Origin: Thelephora terrestris
Taxonomy: Eukaryota; Basidiomycota; Agaricomycetes; Thelephorales; Thelephoraceae
Assembly (NCBI GenBank): GCA_015956445.1
Contig: WIUZ02000012.1
Location: 62,001-126,000, forward strand
DNA length: 64,000 nt
Direction of reading: 5' to 3'
Shown: one piece after another, positions 21,678-32,427 of the stretch
Position numbering within the stretch: the stretch's first letter is position 1
How the letters are laid out: each line of letters begins with the position of its first letter
Notes under the pieces: generated by a model
Seen by the model: the letters and a program-made list of their open reading frames with translations, nothing else
The model's database searches: none
What the model was told of the DNA's origin: nothing
Position numbers and translations under genes: made by a program

Positions 21678-24096
21678 TGTGATGATTTCACCGTTTACCC
21701 CCTTTCATTTCCTTTATTTAACGCCTCATCACCACTAAGTCAGTTGGTGCCCTGCCCTAAACACGGCGGTAAACTGTTTATTATGCAATATGCCCTATGC
21801 GTAACGACTCAAAGTCCAATACGTGGAACGTGCTACTAGTCAAGATACCCCAGAAGACCCGAGGTATAATACGTGAACATGTACCGGCGGACCTTCATAC
21901 GAAGATCCCCCCTACCTGGCCCTCCGTTGCCCCTGGACGACTAGTAGATATTCAGGCTACCGACAACAAGGGATGTATTAATAAGCGTCGCGCGCTGACC
22001 TCTCGCAGAAGTCAACCGGCTTATTAATCTGACCCTTGGATTGGACTTATGAAAACCATTATGTTTTACGACTCATGGATCACACGCAATAGACAAAATA
22101 GAAAGAAGATTCATTGGAAGCCAACAGTACAAAAGAGTTATCTAATCAATATCTCTTCGGATCCTTTGTACTACTTCCAATGCCGATCTCACCAACTCCT
22201 CATTCAACCAGTTCTGCTCCCGGATCTCGTTCGGGTCCACGTCCGACAAGTCATCGTAATCTGGAAGCTCCGTATCAGAGTTTGGTTCACTATCGGGAAC
22301 GAACTCGGCGTACGGATCATACTCCAGAGCAGGCCATTGACGGCGACTACCCCAAGGAGTAGAAACGAACTCAGGACGAGGAGTGTCCCTACGGACGACT
22401 CCTACGTTCTGATAGAATTCGTCGCTCCCAATCTCAATGACCTCATCATCAACGGGAACCAACCTGTTCTCATGATGGACCAACAGACGAGCGGGCGGCG
22501 ACTCAGCCCGATTAGGGATGATCGGCGACCCGGCCCGATGCGGAACTTCCGGCTCCTCTTCTTCGACTCGGACCTCCGACTCATTGCACTTCCTCTGGAG
22601 ATCTCGGACTTCTCCGGTCAACTCGGAAACACGACGAGTAAGGCGAACCTAACAGGAACAGGGTTAGAAGATGACAACTATCTTCGATCCCAGTCCCAGT
22701 ACCTTATCGTCTTCCAATTCCCCGGTCTTCGCGACAAGACCCCGGACCAAGTCCTTCAGGGTGATCACCTCTCCCTAAAGAAAATGTTGGGTTAGAAGAT
22801 GCTCAATATCTCCCGACCCCACATTTACCTTCAACCTGTCGATCGCCATACCATGCTGCTCCTGCTCATCTTCGATCTGCAAGATGCCTTCATGACATCC
22901 AAGGAACTCCTTTTCCAACTTCTCGATTTCTTCGCGACGACCATCAACTCGCTCATTGACATGAGCTATCTCATCCATCAACATGGACCCAACGTTACCC
23001 GTATGGATAACGCTGGCCTCCAACACGGAGTTGAAGGTCTCATTGGTCTCGGTAACGAATTCGACACCCCTGTTAAGGAGTTCGGTTGCATAAGGGTTCG
23101 TCTCGATACGCGCTAACTTGCGCCGAGACACCCTACGAGAAGCCTGGATGAAATCCCTAAATCCTAAAGCGGAACGTCAGCAGACATGCTAAATATGTCA
23201 ACCGGCATCCCGAACCTAAGTCGGTAAAACCCTCATTAGGGTCGGCGGTGGCGGTCCGGTCCATGACGTTTCCCAAAGTGGGATAAGGACGAGAAGTATC
23301 ACGACGAGCGTGAGAGAAACGGTCGATGTTGAAGTTGTTCTCCTGAACAGGAGAGTAGGAGGAAGAGCGACGGGTGGGAACACGAGTAGAAGCACGAGGC
23401 ATGTTGGGTGTGTGTAACAAAGGGAAGTTTGTTGGGAGACCAGTCATCCAACCCCCTTTGGTTATATACCAAATGCCACCCCCCTTCCACGACTCAGGAG
23501 TTGAGTCATCATTTCTATTGTTTACTGCGCATGACCCACATGACATCATATGCCCCTATCTTTAGTCATATGCTCCCCTTTTGCTATTGGCTGTTAGTCA
23601 GCCATACCCACATTCATTCCGAACATTCTCAGGATACGTCATGCTTTGTAATTGCTCTGTAATGCTCTCAAATTGCTATTGGCCGCCACACTTTCGTTTA
23701 TCAGCTGATAATTTGTAGCATTAGTCACCACGTAACGCACAGACCATGCAGTGCTGTGCACGGACCATGTTTGTCTGTGTTTGTATCTTTAGGGTAGTTA
23801 CATGTCACTGTCACGTCACAAATCTAAGTAGTATATATACTCAGAGTAGTTTAGCCTGTACTCCTTAGATTTGTTATCATCAGACTCTCCGTGACCTCTA
23901 TTGCTGTGTGCTTAGAGCAAGAGTGCCTGAAGACCCTTGTCTCCTTCTTTCTCCTCTTCTCCAATCTAAGTCTGTGAAGAGACTTCCGATATCCCTGGGT
24001 TTGCAACAGGGTTATAACTGTGTGTTTGACCCCTGCGTGTGAAAGGTTTGGATAGCAAGAGTGCTATTGAACTGTAGAGGTCGCGTCGGCCTGACA
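21678..24096 (+). mobile_element. Solo LTR, family B (2,419 bp), in the host-like gene
   Basis: It starts TGTGATGATTTCACCG and ends GTCGGCCTGACA, with a perfect 5-bp duplication CTGCC (21673-21677 and 24097-24101). The sense promoter is GTATATATAC at 23831-23840, with CCTTAGATTTGTTATC about 30 bp on, very like the family A start region. The antisense gene is on the minus strand. There is no internal region, so this is a solo LTR. Confidence 0.88.
22142..23402 (-). CDS. Antisense U3 gene of family B, copy in 21678-24096
   Basis: Start at 23402 (MPRASTR, then RRSSSYSPVQENNFNIDRFSHA). It has the same four blocks as the reference copy at 26905-28165: Arg/Ser-rich N-terminus; a block with RRKLARIETNPYA and a long helical region; a short block with the VRAL-type helix; and an acidic C-terminal block with DYDDLSDVDPNE and QNWLNEELVRSALEVVQRI. 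The copy is diverged in its first two blocks from the others. Whether it still makes protein cannot be told from sequence alone. Confidence 0.6.
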
Positions 24097-24101
24097 CTGC
24101 C

Positions 24102-25641
24102 TGTCCGACGTCCTGGTGAGCCAACAAATGGCAAGAGAGATGGACTAAAACTTACGACTTCTCTGCCAGTGTTATGAGATGCTGCCCTGCTCCGCTTGTT
24201 CGCCTTTGGCTGGGTCTGGGGTTTTGTGATCAGCGGGTGGATTGCGGGGGATTGGTTGTAAATCCCTACTGGATTGGTTTGTTCAAGAAGCGCAGCAAGC
24301 ACTGCTTCTAGGTCGTCATCCGCGACATGGTCCCCCATGCTAATCATCTTGTCGGTTTGTAGACTCCCGGATGGCAAGGGGGTAAAGACCGGGTCAGGAC
24401 TGAGAGAGGGGCTCAAGCTGCTTGGGTCGGGACCAAGAGAGGGGCTTAAGCTGCTGGGACATCGTAGGTCCTTGGTTCCACAAAGATCTGCGACGGAATC
24501 GAAGACCTCAACTAGGTCTCTAAATTCCTTGGCCAGGACACGATATGCAAAGCATTCGTGAGAACCAAACCGACAGATATTGGTGGGGATCTCCACCATT
24601 CTGCTGAGGCTTGTGAGAGAGCCTTCGACGAACCCGGTGAATCGAGGAGCTTCTCCGGATTAGATACAGGTATCCGCCAAATACGCTTGAAATCGAAATT
24701 ACCCACCGATAACAATTAACCGATCAGGAATGGGGTCTTCGTCTGGCCCAGAAATAGGGTTTGTCACCACAAGGCTCCCCCTCAAATAATCCAGGGTCCA
24801 CTGCGATGAAGAGATATGTTCTGGGTGAACCAGAATGTACCTTTTATCGCTCCGACCCCTGGCTGGTTTTATCCCACATTTCACGAATGTCCAGCAGGTG
24901 CTATTTGCAGAGGGGGGCTGGTTGGCGGGCCTTGGGGGAAGCTGAATCCTGGCTGGTAAGGAAGAAATGCCATCCGTGATCTTCCTATCAAACAGACTCC
25001 AATTGGATTGCAGCAGTTCATCGTCGGTGAATCTGAGGTGGAAGACCAGACCAATGTCGAACATCCGCTGGGCGAATGGTCCAAATGTTCCGTTTGAAAT
25101 CTCAAACCTGGGAATGCCGGGTTGCAGCTCTTTGATGCTGTCGGGGAACTGGGAAATCTGGCAGGAGGGTTAGGTGAGCGCATGTGAGAGTGGAGTTGAT
25201 TGGAAAAACAAAACAGCAATACATTGAGAGGGAAAAACAGGACGTAAACATTTCTGTCAACAGGGTTCGATGCTGACGGTTCTTTGTAGGCTCTGGCGAC
25301 CTGGGTTTTCTTCTTGGTCTTGTTGCTGTTCCTGGCTATGCTCCTCTTTCGGTTCTCCTCGCTTGTCGACGAAGCTTGGTTTTCACGCGGACGGAACTGC
25401 CGAAGTATTGGTGCTGATTGATTCAAGGGGATTCCAAAAGGAAGGCCTGGGCGTGAATCGATGGAGGCGGGAGGGATAGGTCCAGCGAACGGTTGGTAGA
25501 GGTGAATAGGCCTGTGAGGGCCAGGTGCTTGGTGAGTAGTAGGCATGGGAGGAGCGTGGGCTGGAGAGAAACGATCATTTTGGTTGGCTGCGTCCAGCAA
25601 AGGGGGGGGGAGATCGATGAAGGGTTTTGCCGTGAAAGCAA
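24102..25641 (-). pseudogene. Host-like multi-exon gene, 5' part
   Basis: This is the upstream part of the same minus-strand gene. Blocks at 24012-24599 (MVEIPTNICRFGSHECFAYRV, then a Ser/Pro repeat and KANKRSRAASHNTGREV), 24699-25064 (FDIGLVFHLRFTDDELLQSNW, RYILVHPEHISSSQWTLDYL) and 24881-25600 (Pro-rich N-terminus, basic NKTKKKTQVARAYKEPSA) are broken by short gaps with GT/AG ends. One such intron runs from the donor GTAAGTTTTAG near 24160 to CACCAG near 24117. A DELL/KRYILVHPEH combination does not match a family I can name. Its own integrity is unclear, but it is cut off from its 3' part by two LTR insertions. Confidence 0.45.
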
Positions 25642-25982
25642 ACGCAGAGGTTGCCGTTGGGGATCTGGATATGTGTCAATCAGTTAGCAGGTATGACAAG
25701 TAACCTATGGGGGAAAGGAAGCAACGGCGGTTTGTTGTTCATTCCAGTAAACCGGCAATGAAGAGCGAGAGACAGGGAAAGAGAACATAGCATTCATGGC
25801 CAGTAAACCAGCCATGAATACGAGTACGGGAATTGCTCACATATTCCAAGCAGGTGCAAGTCTGAACCCCGCACGGTGTCGGACCCCTGGATTAATCATG
25901 ATTTATTTACTATTTTTCGCACAATTAATAGTGTACTTACAGCCCAAGCAGGAATATTTTATGGATAATTGTTTATTCATTT

Positions 25983-26024
25983 GATAAGATAAGGACAATA
26001 GATAAGATAAGAGATAAGATAAGC
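25983..26024 (+). promoter_or_regulatory. GATAAG cluster in element E
   Basis: At least six GATAAG words lie within about 42 bp. GATAAG is the classic binding word for fungal GATA factors (nitrogen and light response). Directly after it, ATCATGGAA repeats twice and GGAATG several times. Confidence 0.5.
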
Positions 26025-26798
26025 CTGGAAAATCATGGAAAATCATGGAATTCCTTGGAGCCTACTGGTGAACACCGGAACGTATTAGAAGGTAATGGAA
26101 CATTCTAGAAGGTGACGGAATGTCACAGATGTGACCACTGGTCACCCAAAGGAACAAGACGGAATGCCATGGAACATGATGGAATGTTATGGAATAATGT
26201 GGAATGCGTTTGTCAGGCCGACGCGACCTCTTCAGTTCAATAGCACTCTTGCTATCCAAACCTATCACACGCAGGGATCAAACACACAGTTATAGCCCTG
26301 TTGCAAACCCAGGGATATCGGAAGTCTCTTCACAGACTAGATTGGAGAAGAGGAGAAAGAAGGAGACAAGGGTCTTCAGGCACTCTTGCTCTAAGCACAC
26401 AGCAGTAGAGGTCACGGAGAGTCTGATGATAACAAATCTAAGGAGTACAGGCTAAACTACTCTGAGTATATATACTACTTAGATTTGTGACGTGACAGTG
26501 ACATGTAACTACCCTAAAGATACAAACACAGACAAACATGGTCCGTGCACAGCACTGCATGGTCTGTGCGTTACGTGGTGACTAATGCTACAAATTATCA
26601 GCTGATAAACGAAAGTGTGGCGGCCAATAGCAATTTGAGAGCATTACAGAGCAATTACAAAGCATGACGTATCCTGAGAATGTTCGGAAGGAATGTGGGT
26701 ATGGCTGACTAACAGCCAATAGCAAAAGGGGAGCATATGACTAAGAAATAGGGGCATATGATGTCATGTGGGTCATGCGCAGTAAACAATAGAAATGA

Positions 26799-26846
26799 TG
26801 ACTCAACTCCTGAGTCGTGGAAGGGGCGTGGCATTTGGTATATAAC
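26799..26846 (+). promoter_or_regulatory. Promoter of the family B antisense gene
   Basis: TGACTCA (26799-26805) and an inverted TGAGTC nine bases on form a Gcn4/AP-1-type pair. TATATAACC (26839-26846) follows, about 60 bp before the ATG at 26905. The same arrangement is present in the B copies near 23500, 37390, 40750, 50640 and 63900, so it is a conserved promoter of the embedded gene and not of the retroelement. Confidence 0.65.
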
Positions 26847-26904
26847 CAAAGGGGGTTGGATGACTGGTCTTCCAACAAACCCACCTTTGTTACACACTCA
26901 CAAC

Positions 26905-28165
26905 ATGCCTCGTGCCTCTACTCGTAATCCCACTCGTCGTTCTTCTTCCTACTCTCCTGTTCAGGAGAACAACTTCAACATCGACCACTTCTCCCATGCC
27001 CGTCGGGATCCTTCCCGCCCTTATCCCACTTTGGGAGCAGTTATGGACAGGACCGCCACCGCCGACCCTAATGAGGGGTTCTCTGATTTAGGTGGGGGCC
27101 CTGCTTGTGCATTCCGATTTAGGAAACCAAGCTAACTCCTTTTAGGTTTCAGGGACTTTCTCCAAGCTGCTCGAAGGGTGTCTCGGCGCAAGTTGGCGCG
27201 CATCGAGACTAACCCTTACGCGGACGAACTCCTTAATAGGGGTGTCGAGTTCGTGACTGAGGCCAACGAGACCTTCAACTCCGTGTTGGAGGCCAGCGTT
27301 CTTCATACGGGGAACGTTGGGTCCATGTTGATGGACGAAGTGGCTCATGTCAACGAGCGCATCGATGGTCGTCGTGAAGAGATAGAAGCTTTGGAGAACT
27401 GGAAGGAGGATATGCAGGGGGTCATTCATGGACAGGAAGATAGCGTTGTTCGGCAGGGGGCCGATATTGATTTGCTAAAGGTAAATGTGGGGTCGGGAGA
27501 TATTTGACATCTCCAACTTAACATTTCCTTTTAGGGAGAGGTGACTACTCTCAAGGACTTGGTCCGGGCTCTGGTTACCAAAACCGGAGAATTGGAAGAT
27601 GATAAGGTAAGGGGTAGGGGTTGAAGATAATTGATCTCTTCTAACCCTATTCCTTTAGGTTCGCCTTACTCGTCGTGTCTCCGAGTTGACCGGAGAAATC
27701 CGAGATCTCCAGAGGAGGTGCAATGAGCCGGAGGTCCGAGTTGAAGAAGAGGAGCCGGAGGTTCCGTATCGGGCCGGGTCGCCGATCATCCCTAACCGGG
27801 CTGAGTCGCCGCCCGCTCGTTTGTTAGTCCGTCACGAGAACAGGTTGGTTCCGATCGATGATGAGGTCATTGAAATCGGGAGCGACGAATTTTATCAGAA
27901 TGTAGGAGTCGTCCGTAGGGACACTCCTCGTCCTGAGTTCGTTTCTACTCCTTGGGGTAGTCGCCGTCAATGGCCTGCTCTGGAGTACGATCCGTACGCC
28001 GAGTTCGTTCCCGATAGCGAACCAAACTCTGATACGGAGCTTCCAGATTACGATGACTTGTCGGATGTGGACCCGAACGAGATCCGGGAGCAGAACTGGT
28101 TGAATGAGGAGTTGGTGAGATCGGCATTGGAAGTAGTACAAAGGATCCGAAGAGATATTGATTAA
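26905..28165 (+). CDS. Antisense U3 gene of family B, reference copy
   Basis: Start MPRASTRNP at 26905, about 60 bp after a TATA box. Predicted introns are 27092-27145, 27481-27534 and 27607-27658, each 52-54 bp with GT and AG ends and CTAAC- or TTAAC-like branch words. Coding blocks of 187, 335, 72 and 507 bp sum to 1,101, an exact multiple of three, giving 366 residues. Residues 1-62 are Arg/Ser-rich. The second block has long amphipathic helices likely to form a coiled coil (NETFNSVLEA, DGRREEIEALENW). The last block is acidic (EVRVEEEEPEVP, DYDDLSDVDPNE). The segment VSELTGEIRDLQRRC resembles the Cys-x-Cys block of the family A gene. It looks whole. Function unknown. Confidence 0.75.
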
Positions 28166-28665
28166 ATAACTCTTTTGTACTGTTGGTTTCCAATGCATCT
28201 TCTTTCTATTTTCTATTGCGCGTGATCCATGAGTCGTAAAGCATAATGGTTTTCATAAGTCCAATCCAAGGGTCAGATTAATAAGCCGGTTGACTTCTGC
28301 GAGAGGTCAGCGCGCGACGCTTTATTAATACATCCCTTGTTGTCGGTAGTCTGAATATCTACTAGTCGTCCAGGGGCAACGGAGGGCCAGGTAGGGGGGA
28401 TCTTCGTATGAAGGTCCGCCGGTACATGTTCACGTATTATACCTCGGGTCTTCTGGGGTATCTTGACTAGTAGCACGTTCCACGTATTGGACTTTGAGTC
28501 GTTAAGCATAGGGCATATTGCATAATAAACAGTTTACCGCCGTGTTTAGGGCAAGGCACCAACTGACTTAGTGGTGATGAGGCGTTAAATAAAGGAAATG
28601 AAAGGGGGTAAACGGCGAAATCATCACAGCGTTGGAATGTTCTGGGACATTCTCCTGTAAATTAG

Positions 28666-28673
28666 TATATATA
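28666..28673 (+). promoter_or_regulatory. TATA box of element E
   Basis: TATATATA is followed about 40 bp on by a pyrimidine-rich stretch. It sets the reading direction of E as plus. Confidence 0.5.
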
Positions 28674-29204
28674 GACCTCAACCACACTTCTAAGGGACAA
28701 TCAGTTCACCCCACCAGGACAGCAGCTCACCCACTACTCAGGGAGAATCACCAACAGGTCAGTCTTCACCTAGACTGAGGTTCTCTTTGCTAGTTTTCCC
28801 CCACAACTTTTTATCTACCCCTATCCCTTAGGACTGATTGGTTGAGTGATTTTGAGTAATCACATACCACTTTCAGCCTCATCCTCTATGTGAAGAAGCA
28901 CTAAGTCAGAAGTACTGATCAAGCCTAGCACACTTGTGACGTTGGAGTTTTTGGTGTCTGTATTGCTGAAGTCTGATACTTTAGGCAGATAGCCCTCCAC
29001 TTCAGAAGAGTGTTTGTTTAGGTAACAGCCAGATTTAGCAGGTACCACAAAGGTCTCCGACATATTCTACGACATATCATTTTATCCCAAGTTTATTTGA
29101 AGTTATATTTGTTTGACACACTAGGCGTCATCTGTAGCAAGTTTAAGGTATCTGACATACCTCTATAAGCTCTATGACATATCTTGTCACTTTTACAACA
29201 TATC

Positions 29205-29335
29205 AAGCACAGCCTCAGGTGTAAGCGTACACCTTCCTTATTTGGTTTAGCTTCACGACACAGCCTCGACACAGCTTTAGGTACAGCCTAAGGACAGGAC
29301 TATTACACAGCCTCAAGCACAGCCTCAAGGCCCAT
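29205..29335 (+). repeat. Degenerate CACAGCCTC repeats in element E
   Basis: CACAGCCTC-like words recur at least six times at irregular spacing, with related ACAGCCTAAGG and ACAGCTTTAGG forms. They lie in the presumed R/U5 part of E. No function assigned. Confidence 0.5.
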
Positions 29336-29693
29336 CCTTGAGTCAGGAACCCCATTCCTATCAGAACATAGATTCCCACGGTGAAGTTAGGTGTCTAATC
29401 GGAGTGTACAGAGCCCCTGAGTGATAACATTACTGATTCCCTAGAATAATTACTGAGGGACACACTACTAGTAGATCCCCAGCGAACTCATCAGGACCAA
29501 GAGCCGGAAAGAGGAACCCCGCTCTACCCTGTGGAGTTGTTAGTCGAGTTCATTGACTAATCAACCAGCCTGCTTGGTTTCTATACTCTAGTCTCTAAGC
29601 AAACCAAAGGGTGTTAGTTATCTTCCGTATAGGAAATAACACTACACTCCCCACGAACCCGACAACGGCCTCTGATTTAGAGCTTGATTAGGT

Positions 29694-29710
29694 GGGGGGG
29701 GGGGGGGGGG
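29694..29710 (+). repeat. Run of 17 G
   Basis: An uninterrupted G17 tract. Such runs are unstable and hard to sequence, so the exact length is doubtful. It lies just right of element E. Confidence 0.9.
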
Positions 29711-29854
29711 TGGTGCCATCCAGACATCATTTCGAGGCTCAGGAGGGTTGCAGGGGGGAATACAGGGCAGGGAAAAGTGGGCAAAGAAGAACGAGGGTGG
29801 CTTAGACTTCTTTGTATCAGCTATTATCCCCAAGCCGAGCGTGGGTTTTCTCGC

Positions 29855-30010
29855 CGGCACCAGAGACGGAGGGTCCGCTGGCACCAGAGACGGAGGTTTT
29901 TCCGACCCCAGGAGACGGAGGTTTTACTGACACCAGAGACAGAGGGTTTTGCCGATGCCAGACGCAGATGTTTCGCTGACGCTGGAGACGGAGGTTTCAC
30001 TGACGCTCAA
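29855..30010 (+). repeat. Minisatellite, unit about 24-30 bp
   Basis: Units built on CACCAGAGACGGAGG followed by TTT and a CCGACG- or CTGAC-like spacer repeat about six times with drift. The repeat keeps several frames open, so the plus-strand frame across it (29684-30103) is not good evidence for a gene. From 30011 to 30569 I see nothing supportable except A/T-rich sequence. Confidence 0.65.
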
Positions 30011-30569
30011 GTGGAAGCTAAGCAGAGCGAACAAGCTTTTTTTGACATGGCTCAGAAGCTGTTCACGTCTCAGAAGCTGTTCCACCCCGTCGCCATGACA
30101 TGACATATGTCATAGAAAAAAGATGGAACTATAATATCTTTTCAGGTACAGATAATTTATACTATCGTTATTTTAATTATAATGACATAAATAAATACAT
30201 TATTCATTTGTGATCAGGAGATTTAAGCATAACCGTTGACAATGGAGAATGTTGTTTGATGGGATGGAGTGATGACAAGTGGGATTTGATGGCGCATTGT
30301 CAGAAGCCAATCCCAGGGGTATCGACCGGGTGTTGAGAATGGGTTAGCCACTATCTGACTCCTTCCCACTCTCGCTCACTCTCACTCACTCTGGATAATC
30401 GCTATCCACCTTCTATCACTTTAGGTAACTGCTCTTCACTCCAACTCATCCTTCTCCATTGCAGAACCGGTGTGCCAAAAGAATGAGGTGGATTTTTGTC
30501 CAGAGAATCCCTTCATAGTTAAACCCAACTCAGCCTTGCTCCACGACAGGAAACTCAACGAGGGTTTCC

Positions 30570-31094
30570 TCACGTTTTCATCTTCCCAGTCCTTGGCAAG
30601 AACTCTTTCCTAGTGGTTACTTTTTCCTGAAAATCAACCCTACTTGGCGAGAGACACTTCCAGTGAATCCTCGCAATCTCGTCGTCAGTCTCAGATAACT
30701 TCCTCCCGGCTATCCTCCACTTGGATCTTTTCTTCTTCCCTTTGTCGCTAGGATCATCGCTGTGGTCGGAGCTTGCCTTGTCGTCCCGAATGAGGGGAGC
30801 TTGTGGAGGTAAATCGAACTTCCTGATCCTGCTGACGCTTCCGACGATCCTTATTGGGGTTTCTATCTGGTATTTGGCATGGTCGGTGGCTTCGTCGACA
30901 AGCGTCATGCGGAGGGGAGAGTTCTTGGTGAATTCGAATGTACAGGCACCCATCGTGGGTGTGGTGGGACGATTGATAAAGACGAAATTATTATGATCTT
31001 CAGTTGGAATTGTAATTCCAATTGCAATTTCATTGGTGTATATTGCCTCCGACGTTGATTGCGCTGGAATGGGATGGTGCCTGACGTGATGCAC
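30570..31094 (-). CDS. DUF6593-like protein
   Basis: This minus-strand frame encodes 174 residues at most; a start at MGACTFEFTKN (about residue 48) fits the family better. Recognisable pattern: TFEFTKNSPLRMTLVDEATDH, then YQIETPIRIVGSVSRIRKFD, a charged Ser/Asp/Lys insert, then DEIARIHWKCLS and TTRKEFLPRTGKM. This matches the usual beta-rich layout of the DUF6593 family, abundant in Agaricomycetes and of unknown role. The family's usual C-terminal segment is not visible in this frame, so the gene may continue after an intron or be truncated. It stands alone between a minisatellite and an empty stretch. Confidence 0.6.
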   Translation of the reverse strand: MHHVRHHPIPAQSTSEAIYTNEIAIGITIPTEDHNNFVFINRPTTPTMGACTFEFTKNSPLRMTLVDEATDHAKYQIETPIRIVGSVSRIRKFDLPPQAPLIRDDKASSDHSDDPSDKGKKKRSKWRIAGRKLSETDDEIARIHWKCLSPSRVDFQEKVTTRKEFLPRTGKMKT

Positions 31095-32427
31095 CCAATG
31101 TTTCCGCTACGGCGCAGCAGGTGAGCCCAAGACGACCAAACCCAAACCGTACGTAAGACACATCCGGATCATGGAACTATCCTGTTTGGAAGATAACAGG
31201 GACCCGCAGCGAAACGCAGAACCGGCACACTAGCACACCCCTCCCGAGGTTCTAGGGAACACACAACAAAGCAAGACCATGGGAACTTTTCAACACCTCG
31301 AGTTCACGAAATCCCCCGCGGTAACTCCAAACACTGTTCCGCTCCCGCGACCAACGCACTGTGGGATAAGATAGCTCGCCGAACCTACGAAATCATGATC
31401 GTGGATCCTCCGACCTCAGCGCGCAGATGCAAGCCATCGTTTTGTGGTCCTCGTGCAAATTTAACACGATCAGTAAGGGCGTACCAATCTGTGCAGAGCT
31501 TGTCCCACGTATACCTTGGGTTGTGAGGATTGCCAAATCTATATCTCAGTCATGAACTGGAGATTCCGGGTTGAATGAGAAACGCGGATAAGGGATGAAA
31601 ACCAACGGGCATGAGCCCTGAGATGAACGAATATCTCACGCGCTCTCACTGGCGGTCCCTAAGGCCTGATCTCCGGTGTATACAGGCCCTAGCTATAGTT
31701 CCGGGAGAATGACAAAGCGGTTATAAAGAGGCGGGGCATGAACGTCCACCGTAGGGTGGGACAGCTAGTGCACGAAACACCGCCCACGGTCATGTATCAA
31801 GTCAATTTGGAGCTTGAGGTTATGCGTCCTTATCAGACTGGGAGGCCGTAACGGGCTTTTTGGGTATGGGGGCGTATAACCAGCGTGGTTCCCCAGTGAT
31901 AGACCCTCCATGTTCGTGAAGAAGCGAGGGGGAGGCGAGTGCAACATGATGAGGTGGGCGATTGCAGGCAGCACCACCCCTAGGGTCCAATTCTACTGAA
32001 TTATACCTTCAAGGAGAGGTGTACTTAGCTGAGATACAGTCATGCACTGGATACCAATGAGCAAGTTCGAGAGCCGTGAACCACTGTGCCCGATTGGGTC
32101 CTTCCGCGGTGTTGGTGTTGGTGATCCCCCAACGGGTGCCCACGTAGGGACGGGTTTTTATGTCACTGTCAGTCCGTCCCCGAGTCTGGGGGTGTCGGTG
32201 AGACTCCGACGTTGTTAAGCCTGTGGTTGAAAACACGGAATAGATAGTGGGGTGGTGGAGAGGTACCTCGAAGCGGCAAAGTATATCTTGTACCGTTTGG
32301 GGGAAAGATAAGTGTGCGCAAATGTGTACAAGAACATAACTGACTTGATAAGCAGCGTTACTTAACTATACACGAACACAACAAGTATGACGAGACGAAA
32401 GCGGAGTTTGCCGGTCTCACTTGAACC
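31095..32427. other. Intergenic stretch, no gene recognised
   Basis: I find no protein-like frame longer than about 75 codons, no tRNA-like or rRNA-like segment, and no copy elsewhere in the window. Base composition is more G+C balanced than in the neighbouring LTRs. It may be unique host sequence. Confidence 0.4.

Larger units (their letters stand above)
26211..28628 (-). mobile_element. Solo LTR, family B (2,418 bp), inside element E
   Basis: In plus orientation it runs from TGTCAGGCCGACGC to AAATCATCACA, so it is inverted relative to the copy at 21678. The 5-bp duplication GCGTT is perfect (26206-26210 and 28629-28633). The embedded gene is therefore on the plus strand. It is nested in E, so it is younger than E. 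Confidence 0.88.
25877..29664 (+). mobile_element. Solo LTR-like element, family E (about 1.37 kb), split by a solo B LTR
   Basis: The ends TGTCGG and CCGACA form an inverted pair, and the 4-bp target ACGG is repeated on both sides (25873-25876 and 29665-29668). Removing the solo B LTR (26211-28628 and one GCGTT) leaves about 1,365 bp. A TATATATA box lies at 28666-28673. The left part has GATAAG arrays and GGAATG words, and the right part has CACAGCCTC words. No coding region was seen. A 4-bp duplication is shorter than the 5 bp of families A-D, so this may be a different group of LTR element. Confidence 0.6.

Noticed and set aside
26758-26904. N-terminal extension of the family B gene (MMSCGSC...)
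   Set aside because: It lies upstream of the TATATAACC box and is interrupted or altered in other copies. The ATG at 26905 has the right distance from the promoter.
29684-30103. Gene over the GAGACGGAGG repeats
   Set aside because: The frame is open because of the repeat, begins in a poly-G run, and has no domain or second copy.
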